17,516 nucleotides of DNA from Streptomyces novaecaesareae (lineage in GTDB: Bacteria; Actinomycetota; Actinomycetes; Streptomycetales; Streptomycetaceae), in assembly GCF_000716875.1 (NCBI RefSeq), contig NZ_JNWQ01000115.1:1-17516 (forward strand), read 5' to 3'. Below the pieces are notes generated by a model. That model saw only the letters and a program-made list of their open reading frames with translations. It did no database searches and was not told the origin of the DNA. How positions within the stretch are numbered: the stretch's first letter is position 1; each line of letters starts with the position of its first letter. This document shows positions 7,065 through 14,999 of the stretch, one piece after another. A program made the position numbers and the translations under genes.

Positions 7065-8639
7065 TCAGGTGCCGCTCGGGGAGCCGGCGGGCGACTGCTC
7101 CAGCGACCCGAGGAGTGCCGCCTGGTCGAGCTTGCCGTTCGCCGTCCGCGGGAAGGCGTCGAGCCGGCGTACGGTCGGCGGCACCATGTAGTGCGGGAGC
7201 AGGCCGGCGAGCGTGCGCTGGAGCTCCGCCGGCTCGGGGGCCGCCGCGTCACCCCGGTAGAACAGGGCCAGGCGGTCCCAGCCGCCGTTCGGGCCGGGGA
7301 CGGGGACGACCGCGCACTCCCGCAGGCCGGCCAGGCCGAGGGCGACCTGTTCGATCTCGGCCGGCTCGACGCGGTACCCGGAGATCTTGATCTGCCGGTC
7401 CGCCCGGCCGAGGTAGTGCAGGACGCCGTCCGCGTCCCGCCGGCCGAGATCGCCCGTCCGGTAGAGCAGCGTGGCGCCGCCGTCGACGTCCGCGGTGACG
7501 AACTTCTCCGCGGTCGCCTCCGGATTGCCCAGGTAGCCGAGGGCGAGGCCCTCACCCGCGACGCAGATCTCGCCCGGCGCGCCGTCCGGGACCGGTGCGC
7601 CGCCCTGGTCGAGCAGGACCACCGAGGTGCCGGGCACCGGCCGGCCGATCGGGATGCCCTCCGTGGTGGCCCAGTCGGCCGGGCGCACCGCCCGCGTGGT
7701 GACGAACACGCAGCTCTCCACCGGTCCGTAGCCGTTGACCAGCCGGATCTGCGGATGCCGCTCCTGGAAGGCGCGCACGTGCGGCACGGACAGCCGTTCA
7801 CCGCCGGTGAGGACCTGCCGGAGCCCTTCGAAGCAGTTCACGTCCTCGTCGACGAAGAGGTTGAACAGCGAGGCCGTGAGCCACAGCGTGTCCACCCGGG
7901 CCGACTTGACGAGCTCGCGCAGGTCGCCCGCGAAGAGGTAGTCGTCCTCGACGATCACGCAGGTGCCGCCCGTGGTGAGCGTGCCCCACAGCTCCAGCGC
8001 GAAGGCGTCCCAGGGCACGGGGGCGGCCTGGGCCATCACCCGGCCCCGGCCGAAGTCCGCGAAGGTGCGCCCCTCGAAGAGCCGGGTGGTGGCCCGGTGC
8101 GGCGACAGCACGCCCTTGGGCGCGCCCGTCGTCCCCGAGGTGAAGAACACCATGGCGACGTCCTCCGCGCTCACCGCCACGGCCTGCGGCCGGGCGCCGG
8201 ACTGCGCCGCGGCGGACAGCCCGGGCTCCGGGGTCCAGAGCGGGATCTCCACCCCGGGCTGGGCGCGGTCGGCGACCAGCAGCGGGGCGTCCAGGGCGTC
8301 CACCACGGCGCAGATGCGCTCGGCCGGCCAGCGGTGGTCCAGCGCCGAGTACCCGGCGCCGCACTTGAGCACGGCCAGCAGCACGGCGACCAGTTCCGGC
8401 GAGCGCGGCAGCAGGACGGGCACCAGCCGGCCCGGGCCGACCCCGCGGGCCTGGAGGGCCGCCGCGTAGGCGTCGGCCGCGGTGTCCAGCTCGGCGTAGT
8501 CGAACCGCCGCCCCTTGGCCATCAGCGCGACGGCGTCGGGCCGTTGCCAGGCCTGCCGGGTGACCGCCTCGTGGATCGTCCGACGTCCCGGGCCCGGACG
8601 GGACACGGAGGCGGCGGAGCCGGCGGAGGGATCGGACAT
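7065..8639 (-). CDS. free-standing NRPS adenylation domain, valine-like code
   Basis: A 524-residue amino-acid-activating enzyme that forms an aminoacyl-adenylate and loads a carrier protein. Core motifs are A3 FFTSGTTGAPKG (165-176), A5 NGYGPVES (302-309), A7 LYRTGDLGRR (392-401), A8 GRADRQIKISGYRVEPAEIE (411-430) and A10 RTANGKL with catalytic K503. Reading the ten specificity positions by alignment to PheA from memory gives D211, A212, L215, W253, L277, G279, G303, V311, F312, K503 (DALWLGGVFK). This is close to the known valine code DAFWIGGTFK, so valine or another branched aliphatic amino acid is expected. There is no fused carrier domain, so it must work in trans, presumably with the T-C protein encoded upstream. 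The ATG at 8639 is chosen; an in-frame ATG at 8699 would overlap the amidotransferase gene. No MbtH gene is visible. Confidence 0.94.
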   Translation of the reverse strand: MSDPSAGSAASVSRPGPGRRTIHEAVTRQAWQRPDAVALMAKGRRFDYAELDTAADAYAAALQARGVGPGRLVPVLLPRSPELVAVLLAVLKCGAGYSALDHRWPAERICAVVDALDAPLLVADRAQPGVEIPLWTPEPGLSAAAQSGARPQAVAVSAEDVAMVFFTSGTTGAPKGVLSPHRATTRLFEGRTFADFGRGRVMAQAAPVPWDAFALELWGTLTTGGTCVIVEDDYLFAGDLRELVKSARVDTLWLTASLFNLFVDEDVNCFEGLRQVLTGGERLSVPHVRAFQERHPQIRLVNGYGPVESCVFVTTRAVRPADWATTEGIPIGRPVPGTSVVLLDQGGAPVPDGAPGEICVAGEGLALGYLGNPEATAEKFVTADVDGGATLLYRTGDLGRRDADGVLHYLGRADRQIKISGYRVEPAEIEQVALGLAGLRECAVVPVPGPNGGWDRLALFYRGDAAAPEPAELQRTLAGLLPHYMVPPTVRRLDAFPRTANGKLDQAALLGSLEQSPAGSPSGT

Positions 8640-8683
8640 GGTGCCCACTTTCGGAGGAGTCGGATCTGTTCGGTGACCGGACG

Positions 8684-10411
8684 TCAGCCGGCGAGCCATT
8701 CCAGCCAGGCGCCCAGCGTGAGCAGCGGGAACGCGAGCCCGGTGGCGGTGGCGTCCCCCGCGGCGATCCGGTTCGGCAGGCCGTCGAGGACGTCCGGCCG
8801 CAGGCCCGCGGCCACCAGCCGGTCGCGGTGCCGCACGAGGTCGGCCCGGACCCTGGCCACGCGCGGGCCGGTCAGCCAGGCGTCGACAGGGGCCCGGAAC
8901 GGCTTCTTCACCTCGTCCAGGAAGTGCGGCAGTTCCGTGGCGTAGGCCTGTCGCAGCGGCACCTTGGTCTGGCCGTCGCGGACCAGGGCGTCGAACGGCA
9001 GGGACGCGGCGAGCGCGGGCAGCCCGCCGTGCAGGAACGGCGTGCGCCCCTCCACGCCCTGGGCCATCAGGAGGTGGTCGGCCCGGCGCAGCAGCGGTTC
9101 GAGGCTGTGCTCGTACTCGAACTCCCGGACCACGTCGCCGACCGGGCGGCCGGCGGCGGCCGGCAGCGCCTCGACCAGGGCGCTCCGGGCGCCGTCGTAG
9201 GCCGCCGCGCCGACCAGCTCGCGGAGCAGTCCGGCACGCTCCGTGGGCAGGTAGAAGTCGGCGGCGCCGGCCACCGCGTCCAGGCCCAGGTAGCTGCGGT
9301 ACCCGCCGAACACCTCGTCGGCGCCCTCGCCGACCAGGAGGACGACGATTCCGCTCTCCCTGGCCAGCCGGGCCAGGGCCGCGTACATGGGGACGCTGGT
9401 GAGCGCGGTCGGTTCACCGAGCGAGCGGACGGCGTCGGGGATGCCGTCGAGCAGGTCGTCCGGGCCGAAGCCGATCGACCGGTGCTGCCAGCTCTCCCAG
9501 GACCGCCCGGGAAGCCGCAGGGCGGCCAGGTCCTGGATGCCGTCGCCGTTGCCCCGCGGCCGCACGCTCACCGTGGACAGCTCGCGCACGCCGCGGCGGG
9601 CCAGCTCGGTGGCGATCACGGTCGAGTCCAGACCGCCGCTCAGCGCCAGGCCGAGCGGCCGGTCGGAGACCAGGACGCGGTCCACCGCGCGGGTGACGGC
9701 GGCGCGGATCCGCTCAGGCCCGGCCGGCCCGTCCGTCCGGGCCGGCAGCAGCCCGGCGGAGCCGCCCGCGAGCTGCTGCACCCGGCCCTCCTTGAGCAGC
9801 AGCCGCGCGCCGGGCGCGACCGGTTCGATGCCCTCGAAGAAGGTGCCGCCGTCGACCACCCGGCCGAACAGCAGGAACTGGGTGACGGCCTCGGGCCGGA
9901 CGCGGGACGGTCCGAACAGCTCCAGCAGCGCCGGAAGCTCCGAGGCCACGGCGACCCCGTCCGGGTGCCGGCGCAGGTAGAGCGGCTTGATGCCGAGCGG
10001 GTCCCGGGTGACCTCGACGGCGCCGTCCGCCGTGCGGCGGAGCAGCGCGTACATCCCGTCCAGGTCGGCGGGCCCGTGCCCGTCCACCGCCTCGGCCTCG
10101 TCGAGACCGCCCACCGGGACGTCCACCCGGCCCTCGCCGGTCCACGCCCCCGAACCGACCGCGTACACCTCGCCGTTGAAGGCGAAGGCGGTCTCGTCGG
10201 CGGGCGCGGCGAACGGCACGGCCGCGGACGGGCGGCTGCGCACGCGCAGGCGGCACATGGCGACCGCCGAGCCGGCGTCACCGACGACCCCGTAGCCGTC
10301 CGGGCCGCGGTGCAGCAGCTTCTCGATGGCCAGGGCGGCCAGGCGGTCGGCGGGCGGGCGCCCGGCCCCCGACGCTGCGGGGGCCAGGCACACACCAACG
10401 ACTCCGCACAC
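8684..10411 (-). CDS. class II asparagine-synthetase-like amidotransferase (AsnB family)
   Basis: A 575-residue two-domain enzyme. The N-terminal Ntn glutaminase domain starts with Cys2 right after the initiator (MCGVVG) and has HRGPDG (34-39) and NGEVY (79-83). The C-terminal synthetase domain has the PP-loop SGGLDS (258-263), GEGADE (361-366) and the late lysine-rich motif KKPFRAP. It should activate a carboxylate as acyl-AMP and amidate it with glutamine-derived ammonia. Beta-lactam synthetases share this fold but have lost Cys2, so this is more likely amide-forming; a role in joining an amine and a carboxylate remains possible. Housekeeping asparagine synthesis is less likely because it lies mid-operon in a biosynthetic cluster. 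The start is GTG at 10411, 3 nt after the preceding stop, with an AGGG-type ribosome-binding site inside the upstream gene. Confidence 0.93.
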   Translation of the reverse strand: MCGVVGVCLAPAASGAGRPPADRLAALAIEKLLHRGPDGYGVVGDAGSAVAMCRLRVRSRPSAAVPFAAPADETAFAFNGEVYAVGSGAWTGEGRVDVPVGGLDEAEAVDGHGPADLDGMYALLRRTADGAVEVTRDPLGIKPLYLRRHPDGVAVASELPALLELFGPSRVRPEAVTQFLLFGRVVDGGTFFEGIEPVAPGARLLLKEGRVQQLAGGSAGLLPARTDGPAGPERIRAAVTRAVDRVLVSDRPLGLALSGGLDSTVIATELARRGVRELSTVSVRPRGNGDGIQDLAALRLPGRSWESWQHRSIGFGPDDLLDGIPDAVRSLGEPTALTSVPMYAALARLARESGIVVLLVGEGADEVFGGYRSYLGLDAVAGAADFYLPTERAGLLRELVGAAAYDGARSALVEALPAAAGRPVGDVVREFEYEHSLEPLLRRADHLLMAQGVEGRTPFLHGGLPALAASLPFDALVRDGQTKVPLRQAYATELPHFLDEVKKPFRAPVDAWLTGPRVARVRADLVRHRDRLVAAGLRPDVLDGLPNRIAAGDATATGLAFPLLTLGAWLEWLAG

Positions 10412-10414
10412 CGG

Positions 10415-11209
10415 TCAGGCGCCCTGTCGCGCGGGGCCGGCCTCGGCGGTGTACATCCGGGTCGCCGGAGCCTGGCCGAAGTCGGTCGAGGACACCAGGC
10501 GCAGCGCACGCGCGCCGACCGCCGCGCTCTCCACCAGCGCGACGATGTCCTCGTGGTCGAAGCGCTGCTCCTTGCCGCGGCCGCGGTACCACTGCAGCAG
10601 CAGCTCGGAGTCGATCTCGCCGTGCGGCAGCAGGGAGTCGGTCAGCACGTCCCCGGCCAGGGAGAAGTCGATGACCTTCGTGTCGGCGTCGTAGAACCGC
10701 TCCAGCTCGCCGCGCTCCCGGCCGGTGGCGATCATGCGCTCGTCCATCGGGTAGAGCCCGAGCTTGATCGAGGCGCGGATCTGGCCGCCGTCGGCGAGCA
10801 GGTCGAGCATGCCCTCGATGCCCTTGCGGGCCTCGATCTCGGCGAACCGGTTCACCAGGCGGTCGTTCAGGACGAAGTCCTGGGTGCCGCGCAGGTGCTC
10901 CGGGGCCGGCTGGGTGATGTCGTGCTGGAGCACCTCGCAGGAGCCGGCCGGCAGGGCCGCCCGCAGGTCGGTGACCATGCGCTCGGAGAAGTCGAGCACG
11001 GTGACCACGGCGCCGTGCGCGATCAGGGCCTCGACCAGGTCCTTGGTGGAGGCGCCGACGACGGTACAGCGCGCCCCGCGCGGGATGCCGGTCGTGAAGA
11101 GGGAGATCTCCTCGTCGCTCGGCTTGGCGGTGGTCCGGCCGGACTCCCAGAAGAGGGAACCGATCAGGTCCCAGGCGGACGACTTCTCGTTGACGGTCTG
11201 GCTGGTCAT
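10415..11209 (-). CDS. atypical class I SAM-dependent enzyme (methyltransferase fold)
   Basis: A 264-residue protein with a recognisable but unusual Rossmann SAM-binding core. Motif I reads CTVVGASTKDLVEAL (about 48-62) rather than the usual GxGxG. The ribose-binding acid is D73 in TVLDFSERM, and motif II/III is LQHDIT (D97). The N-terminus WDLIGSLFWESGRT and the C-terminal half are not ones I can assign to a named methyltransferase family. It could methylate a pathway intermediate such as a carboxylate. Alternatively it could use SAM as a substrate, as in enzymes with this fold that cyclise SAM to azetidine-2-carboxylate; the metK beside the cluster would fit that, but this is inference. It is translationally coupled to the HMGL-cupin gene by an ATGA overlap, with a GGGAG ribosome-binding site. 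Confidence 0.8.
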   Translation of the reverse strand: MTSQTVNEKSSAWDLIGSLFWESGRTTAKPSDEEISLFTTGIPRGARCTVVGASTKDLVEALIAHGAVVTVLDFSERMVTDLRAALPAGSCEVLQHDITQPAPEHLRGTQDFVLNDRLVNRFAEIEARKGIEGMLDLLADGGQIRASIKLGLYPMDERMIATGRERGELERFYDADTKVIDFSLAGDVLTDSLLPHGEIDSELLLQWYRGRGKEQRFDHEDIVALVESAAVGARALRLVSSTDFGQAPATRMYTAEAGPARQGA

Positions 11210-12588
11210 GCGTTGCTCCCGAGGGGGTCGAGCAGGCTGGAGTTGTACTCGCCGGCGAGGACGTGGTTGAGGTAGGTCCCGGCGCCACCGACGACGCGGT
11301 AGCCGTGGGACACACCGGAGGGGATGAAGACGGACGCGGGGCTCTCCACCGCGAACACCCGGTCGCCGAGGGTCACTTCGACGGACAGGCCCTGGTAGCC
11401 CTCCTCTTCGCCGAGGAAGATGAACAGGCTGTCGCAGTGGTGGACATGGGTGTCGACGTGGCCGCGGCCGTAGTCGTCGAGGTGCGGGATGCGACGGGCG
11501 ATGCAGTACTGCTCGGCGCCCGGCACGAAGCGGTTGTCGACGAGGACGAAGCGGTCGCCGGGGCCCTTGCGGTGGTAGCGGAGCTCGGTGGCCGAGATGA
11601 TCTTCGGATCGACGATCCAGTCGGCGGGGTCGCTCGACACACCGGTCGGCCGGGTGGTGCTGGAGCGCCCGAGCACGGACGGCTCCATCCACTCGTACGA
11701 TCCCGGCTCGCGCTCGACGGCGGCGACGTGGAGCTTGGCGACGTGGTGGAAGATGTCGCGGCCGACCACGGGCCGGCGGTGGTCGGGCATCGAGCGCGAG
11801 TAGGCGCCGACCCGGCGGCTGAGTTCGGTCAGCATGGTCGCGTCGGCCAGCTGCCGGGTGCCGCGGTACTGCAGGTTGACGGCGAGGGCGGCGTAGTCGG
11901 TGATCCCGGCCCGCTCACCCAGGCCGTTGACCGAGGTGGAGATCCAGGAGGCGCCGGCGTCGACCGCGGCCAGCGCGTTGGCGAGCGCCAGGCCCCGGTC
12001 GTCGTGCAGGTGCACCTCCACGTCGGTGCCGGGACAGAGCTGCTTCAGGTTGCCGATCCGCTCCCTGATCTGGTGCGGCTCCAGGAGGCCCAGGGTGTCG
12101 GCGAAGCAGATCCGCTCGGCCCCGGCCTCGGCGGCGATGAGGTAGGCCTCGACGAGTTCGCCCGAGTCGGTGCGGCTGCTGTCCTCGACCGTGAACCGGA
12201 CCCGCAGGCCGAGCTTGCGGGCGTGGGAGACGGACTGCTCCACCCGGTCGAAGAGGTCCTTCAGGGTGCGTCCGGGCAGTCGGGAACGCCGCGTCACGTC
12301 GTTCACGCCGAGGAAGATGCCCACCCAGGCGGCGCCGGTCTTGGCGACGGCCTCGATGTCGGTCACCTCGGCGCGGGCGTGCGCCAGCACGGGAACGTCG
12401 CCGGCCGCCTCCACCACCGCGGAGACCCGCAGCAGTTCGTCGGGGCCGATCGCCGGGTGGCCGCACTCGATGGCGTCGACACCGGAGCGCACCAGCAGCG
12501 AGGCGATCTCGACGCTCTGGTCCAGGGTGAAGCGGCCGTGCGCCGACTGCATGCCCTCACGCAGGGTGCTGTCGATGATGTACGTCAC
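11206..12588 (-). CDS. homocitrate/isopropylmalate-synthase-like enzyme fused to a cupin
   Basis: A 460-residue fusion. Residues 1-315 form a DRE-TIM/HMGL barrel. The catalytic and metal motif DSTLREGMQ is at 6-14, metal ligands H193 and H195 are in VHLHDD, GERAG is at 224-228, and the post-barrel subdomain is VVGRDIFHHVAKLHVA. The EDSSRTD stretch resembles NifV-type homocitrate synthases. It should condense acetyl-CoA (or another acyl-CoA) with a 2-keto acid. The regulatory LeuA domain is absent. Instead, residues about 330-450 form a cupin with metal-site H381, H383, H384 and H428 (IPSGVSHGY), probably binding a metal. The start is GTG at 12588 with an AGGAG box 7 nt upstream. Its partner is the aconitase-like gene downstream. 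The keto-acid substrate is unknown. Confidence 0.9.
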   Translation of the reverse strand: MTYIIDSTLREGMQSAHGRFTLDQSVEIASLLVRSGVDAIECGHPAIGPDELLRVSAVVEAAGDVPVLAHARAEVTDIEAVAKTGAAWVGIFLGVNDVTRRSRLPGRTLKDLFDRVEQSVSHARKLGLRVRFTVEDSSRTDSGELVEAYLIAAEAGAERICFADTLGLLEPHQIRERIGNLKQLCPGTDVEVHLHDDRGLALANALAAVDAGASWISTSVNGLGERAGITDYAALAVNLQYRGTRQLADATMLTELSRRVGAYSRSMPDHRRPVVGRDIFHHVAKLHVAAVEREPGSYEWMEPSVLGRSSTTRPTGVSSDPADWIVDPKIISATELRYHRKGPGDRFVLVDNRFVPGAEQYCIARRIPHLDDYGRGHVDTHVHHCDSLFIFLGEEEGYQGLSVEVTLGDRVFAVESPASVFIPSGVSHGYRVVGGAGTYLNHVLAGEYNSSLLDPLGSNA

Positions 12589-12620
12589 AAGGTCTCCTGC
12601 AGATCGTCGGTGAGCCCGGG

Positions 12621-13352
12621 TCAGGCAGTGCCGAGAGCGGCGAGGTCGGCAAGCAGGAAGCTGTCCTTGGCCCGGAACTCCGGGTCCGAGGCGTCCGCGA
12701 AGACGACCACCATGCCGCGGCGGTCGTCCGGGGAGGTGTTGGCGGCGCTGCCGTGGGCGAAGTAGCGGTCCCACATCACGGCGTCACCGGGGGTCAGGTC
12801 GAACTGGACCGGCTCGCGCAGGCCGTCCTCGGCGACGTCGAGGCTGGCGTGCCAGCGGTAGTGCGGCCGGTCGCGGTGCGGGATGTGCCCGCCGGCGTGC
12901 GACTCGGGACAGCCGAACAGGCCTCCGTTGGCGGGCGAGACCGAGGTCAGCGCGTACCAGACGCTGAACGCCTTGGGGTAGGTGTACGTCCACAGCGCCT
13001 GGTCCTGGTGCAGCGCCACCTCGGTGCCGACCAGGGCGGGCTTGAGGAAGGCGGCGTGGAAGACGACGGCGGCCTGGTCGCCGACGACCTGCCGGGCGAG
13101 GTCGGTGGCACCCGTGCGGTTGAGGATCGGGCCCCAGATCTTCGGGTCGTTCCAGATCAGACGGCGGAGCTTGCGCAGTCGGCGCACCCCGTCCGCCTCG
13201 TCGTACTCCGCCTCGTACCCGGGCGCCACGTCGTCCGCGGCGTCGAGGGTGTCGAAGAAGTCGACGGCCTGGCGGTGGTCGTCGGTGCCGAGCATGCCGG
13301 GGAGCAGGTGGTACCCGTCCCGGTGGTAGGAGTCGATGTCGATCGCGGGCAT
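12621..13352 (-). CDS. PhyH-family Fe(II)/2-oxoglutarate dioxygenase
   Basis: A 243-residue cupin-fold oxygenase related to phytanoyl-CoA dioxygenase. The facial triad is H115-Q-D117 (ALHQDQALW) and the distal H200 (YFAHGSAANTSP), with R211 or R212 positioned for 2-oxoglutarate. Because the carboxylate ligand D117 is present, this is a hydroxylase-type site and not a halogenase, which would have Gly or Ala there. It most likely oxidises a free or carrier-bound amino acid, or the malate-type acid. The ATG at 13352 lies 30 bp after the T-C gene and 32 bp before the HMGL-cupin gene. Its only ribosome-binding candidate is AGGA about 13 nt upstream, which is weak. Confidence 0.93.
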   Translation of the reverse strand: MPAIDIDSYHRDGYHLLPGMLGTDDHRQAVDFFDTLDAADDVAPGYEAEYDEADGVRRLRKLRRLIWNDPKIWGPILNRTGATDLARQVVGDQAAVVFHAAFLKPALVGTEVALHQDQALWTYTYPKAFSVWYALTSVSPANGGLFGCPESHAGGHIPHRDRPHYRWHASLDVAEDGLREPVQFDLTPGDAVMWDRYFAHGSAANTSPDDRRGMVVVFADASDPEFRAKDSFLLADLAALGTA

Positions 13353-13382
13353 ATCGGGTCGGGTTCCTGTCGTGTGGAAGGG

Positions 13383-14999
13383 TCAGGAGCTGATGGACCG
13401 GAGGACCTCGCGCATGGGCAGGTCCGGTCGGCGTGCGAGTGCCGCGATGGCGGCGGTGAAGGCTCCGGCGAACTCGCGGACGGTCTCGTCCGAGTACTCG
13501 GACCGGTAGTGCAGGGCGGTGAAGTGCAGCGTGGCGCCGTCCCGGAGCAGCCACATGTGCAGGCCCGGGGAGTCGGCCGTCTCCGGCAGGGCCACCGGCT
13601 CGACCTCCAGGTCACCGAGCCGCAGCGACCTGCCCCACAGCTCGTTGAACATGAAGTAGACGCCGGGGTCCTTGCGGAAGCCGCTGGGCACCTGGGGCCA
13701 CATCGCGCGGCGGACGTACCAGGCCGGCAGGTCGCCGTGCAGGGTGGCCGCGAGCGCCGTCTCCGTGACGAGGCCGACGAACCGCTCGAAGGGAAGGTCG
13801 AGGTCGACGTCGGTGGTCGGGAAGACGCCGTTGGCGAACCAGCCGACGGTGTCCTGGAACTCCGGCTCCAGCCGGTTGGCGGAGCTGGTGAGCAGGGTGA
13901 CCCTGGACTGGCCGGTCTGGTGGGCGACGAGGGCGTTCAGCGCGGCGATCGTGACGCAGTACGGCGTCGCCCTGAGCGTGCGGCAGACGGCGTCCAGTGC
14001 CTCGGCGACCGCGCCCGGCACCTCCAGGTGGAGGGCGGCCGGGTCGGACAGTCCCTCGTTGGCACGGTAGCCGGGCAGGCGGGTGGCGATCGACGAAGGG
14101 TCGCTGCCCAGTCGGGACTTCCAGTAGTCGGCGACCTGGTCGATGCGGCCGTGCTCGAAGCGGTCCCACTGCCCTGCGGACCAGTCCGCGTAGCTGCCGG
14201 ACGCGGTGAGTTCGGGCTCGTCCCCGCCGAGCCGGGCGACGTACGCCGCGCCGAGGTCGGCGGTGAGGACGTCCAGGGACCAGCCGTCCGCGCCCATGTG
14301 GTCGAAGGCCAGGGCCAGGTAGACCTCGTCGGGGGCGCAACGTACCACGTGCGCCCGGACCAGCGGCCCGGCCGACCGGTCGAACGGCCGGCGGACCTCC
14401 AGGTCCAGGATCCGCAGGGCCTCCGCCGCGCGCTCCTCCTCGGGCAGGCGGCGGACGTCCTCCACGAACAGCTCGACGGGGGCGTCGGGCCGCACGTGCT
14501 GGCGCACGGTGCCGTCCTGCACCCGGAACGCCGTGCGCAGGGACGGGTGTTGGGCGATCAGCGCCCGGAGCGCGCCGTGCAGCGCCGTCAGGTCGAGCGG
14601 GCCGCGCAGCCGGTAGGCCACGTGGAACTGCAGGGCCGGCGCCTCCGGGTCGTTCAGGCTGGACAGCAGGGCCCATTCCTGGGCCATCGAGGCCCGGCCG
14701 TGGTGGCTGGCCTGGCTGCCGGACAGGATTTCTGACGCCGCGTCGGCTTCGCGTGCCTCGTCGACGCGGTCCGCGAGTTCGCGGACGGAGCCGGCGGTGA
14801 ACACCGATCTGGCCGACACACGGACCCCGAGCTGCTCGGCGGTCCGCTTGATCACCCGGAAGGCCAGCAGGCTGTTGCCACCGAGGTCGAAGAAGTTGTC
14901 GGTGGGGGCGACGTCCTGGGACTCCAGCACCTCACGGTGGATCCGGAGCAGGGCGTCGAGGGTGGAGTCGACGGGAGCGGAAGGCTGATGCACTGTCAC
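13383..14999 (-). CDS. NRPS carrier-condensation (T-C) didomain protein
   Basis: A 538-residue protein. Residues about 10-82 are a peptidyl carrier domain with phosphopantetheine-attachment serine S43 in FFDLGGNSL. Residues about 100-530 are a condensation domain: C2-like QHPSLRTAF (150-158), the C3 catalytic motif as DHMGADG (233-239) with catalytic H234 and D238 kept but the first His replaced by Asp, and a C5-like VGWFANGVF. The T-C order without a fused adenylation domain means the separate valine-type adenylation protein probably loads S43. The C domain then joins that residue to an acceptor that is free or on another carrier. The start is GTG at 14999, overlapping the hydrolase stop (GTGA) with a GGAG box upstream. 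No phosphopantetheinyl transferase gene is in view. Confidence 0.93.
   Translation of the reverse strand: MTVHQPSAPVDSTLDALLRIHREVLESQDVAPTDNFFDLGGNSLLAFRVIKRTAEQLGVRVSARSVFTAGSVRELADRVDEAREADAASEILSGSQASHHGRASMAQEWALLSSLNDPEAPALQFHVAYRLRGPLDLTALHGALRALIAQHPSLRTAFRVQDGTVRQHVRPDAPVELFVEDVRRLPEEERAAEALRILDLEVRRPFDRSAGPLVRAHVVRCAPDEVYLALAFDHMGADGWSLDVLTADLGAAYVARLGGDEPELTASGSYADWSAGQWDRFEHGRIDQVADYWKSRLGSDPSSIATRLPGYRANEGLSDPAALHLEVPGAVAEALDAVCRTLRATPYCVTIAALNALVAHQTGQSRVTLLTSSANRLEPEFQDTVGWFANGVFPTTDVDLDLPFERFVGLVTETALAATLHGDLPAWYVRRAMWPQVPSGFRKDPGVYFMFNELWGRSLRLGDLEVEPVALPETADSPGLHMWLLRDGATLHFTALHYRSEYSDETVREFAGAFTAAIAALARRPDLPMREVLRSISS

Noticed and set aside
4198..7191. Plus-strand open frame of 997 codons opposite the aconitase gene
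   Set aside because: It is antisense to a well-conserved aconitase and has the repetitive composition typical of such shadows.
8684..10411. Beta-lactam synthetase, implying a clavam or carbapenem pathway
   Set aside because: Beta-lactam synthetases have lost the N-terminal nucleophile cysteine, which is intact here. No carboxyethylarginine or carboxymethylproline synthase gene is present.
4333..12588. Phosphonate or phosphinate (bialaphos/FR-900098-type) cluster
   Set aside because: The condensing enzyme and aconitase fit, but no PEP mutase, phosphonopyruvate decarboxylase or other phosphonate gene is in the window. It could only be revived if such genes lie outside.
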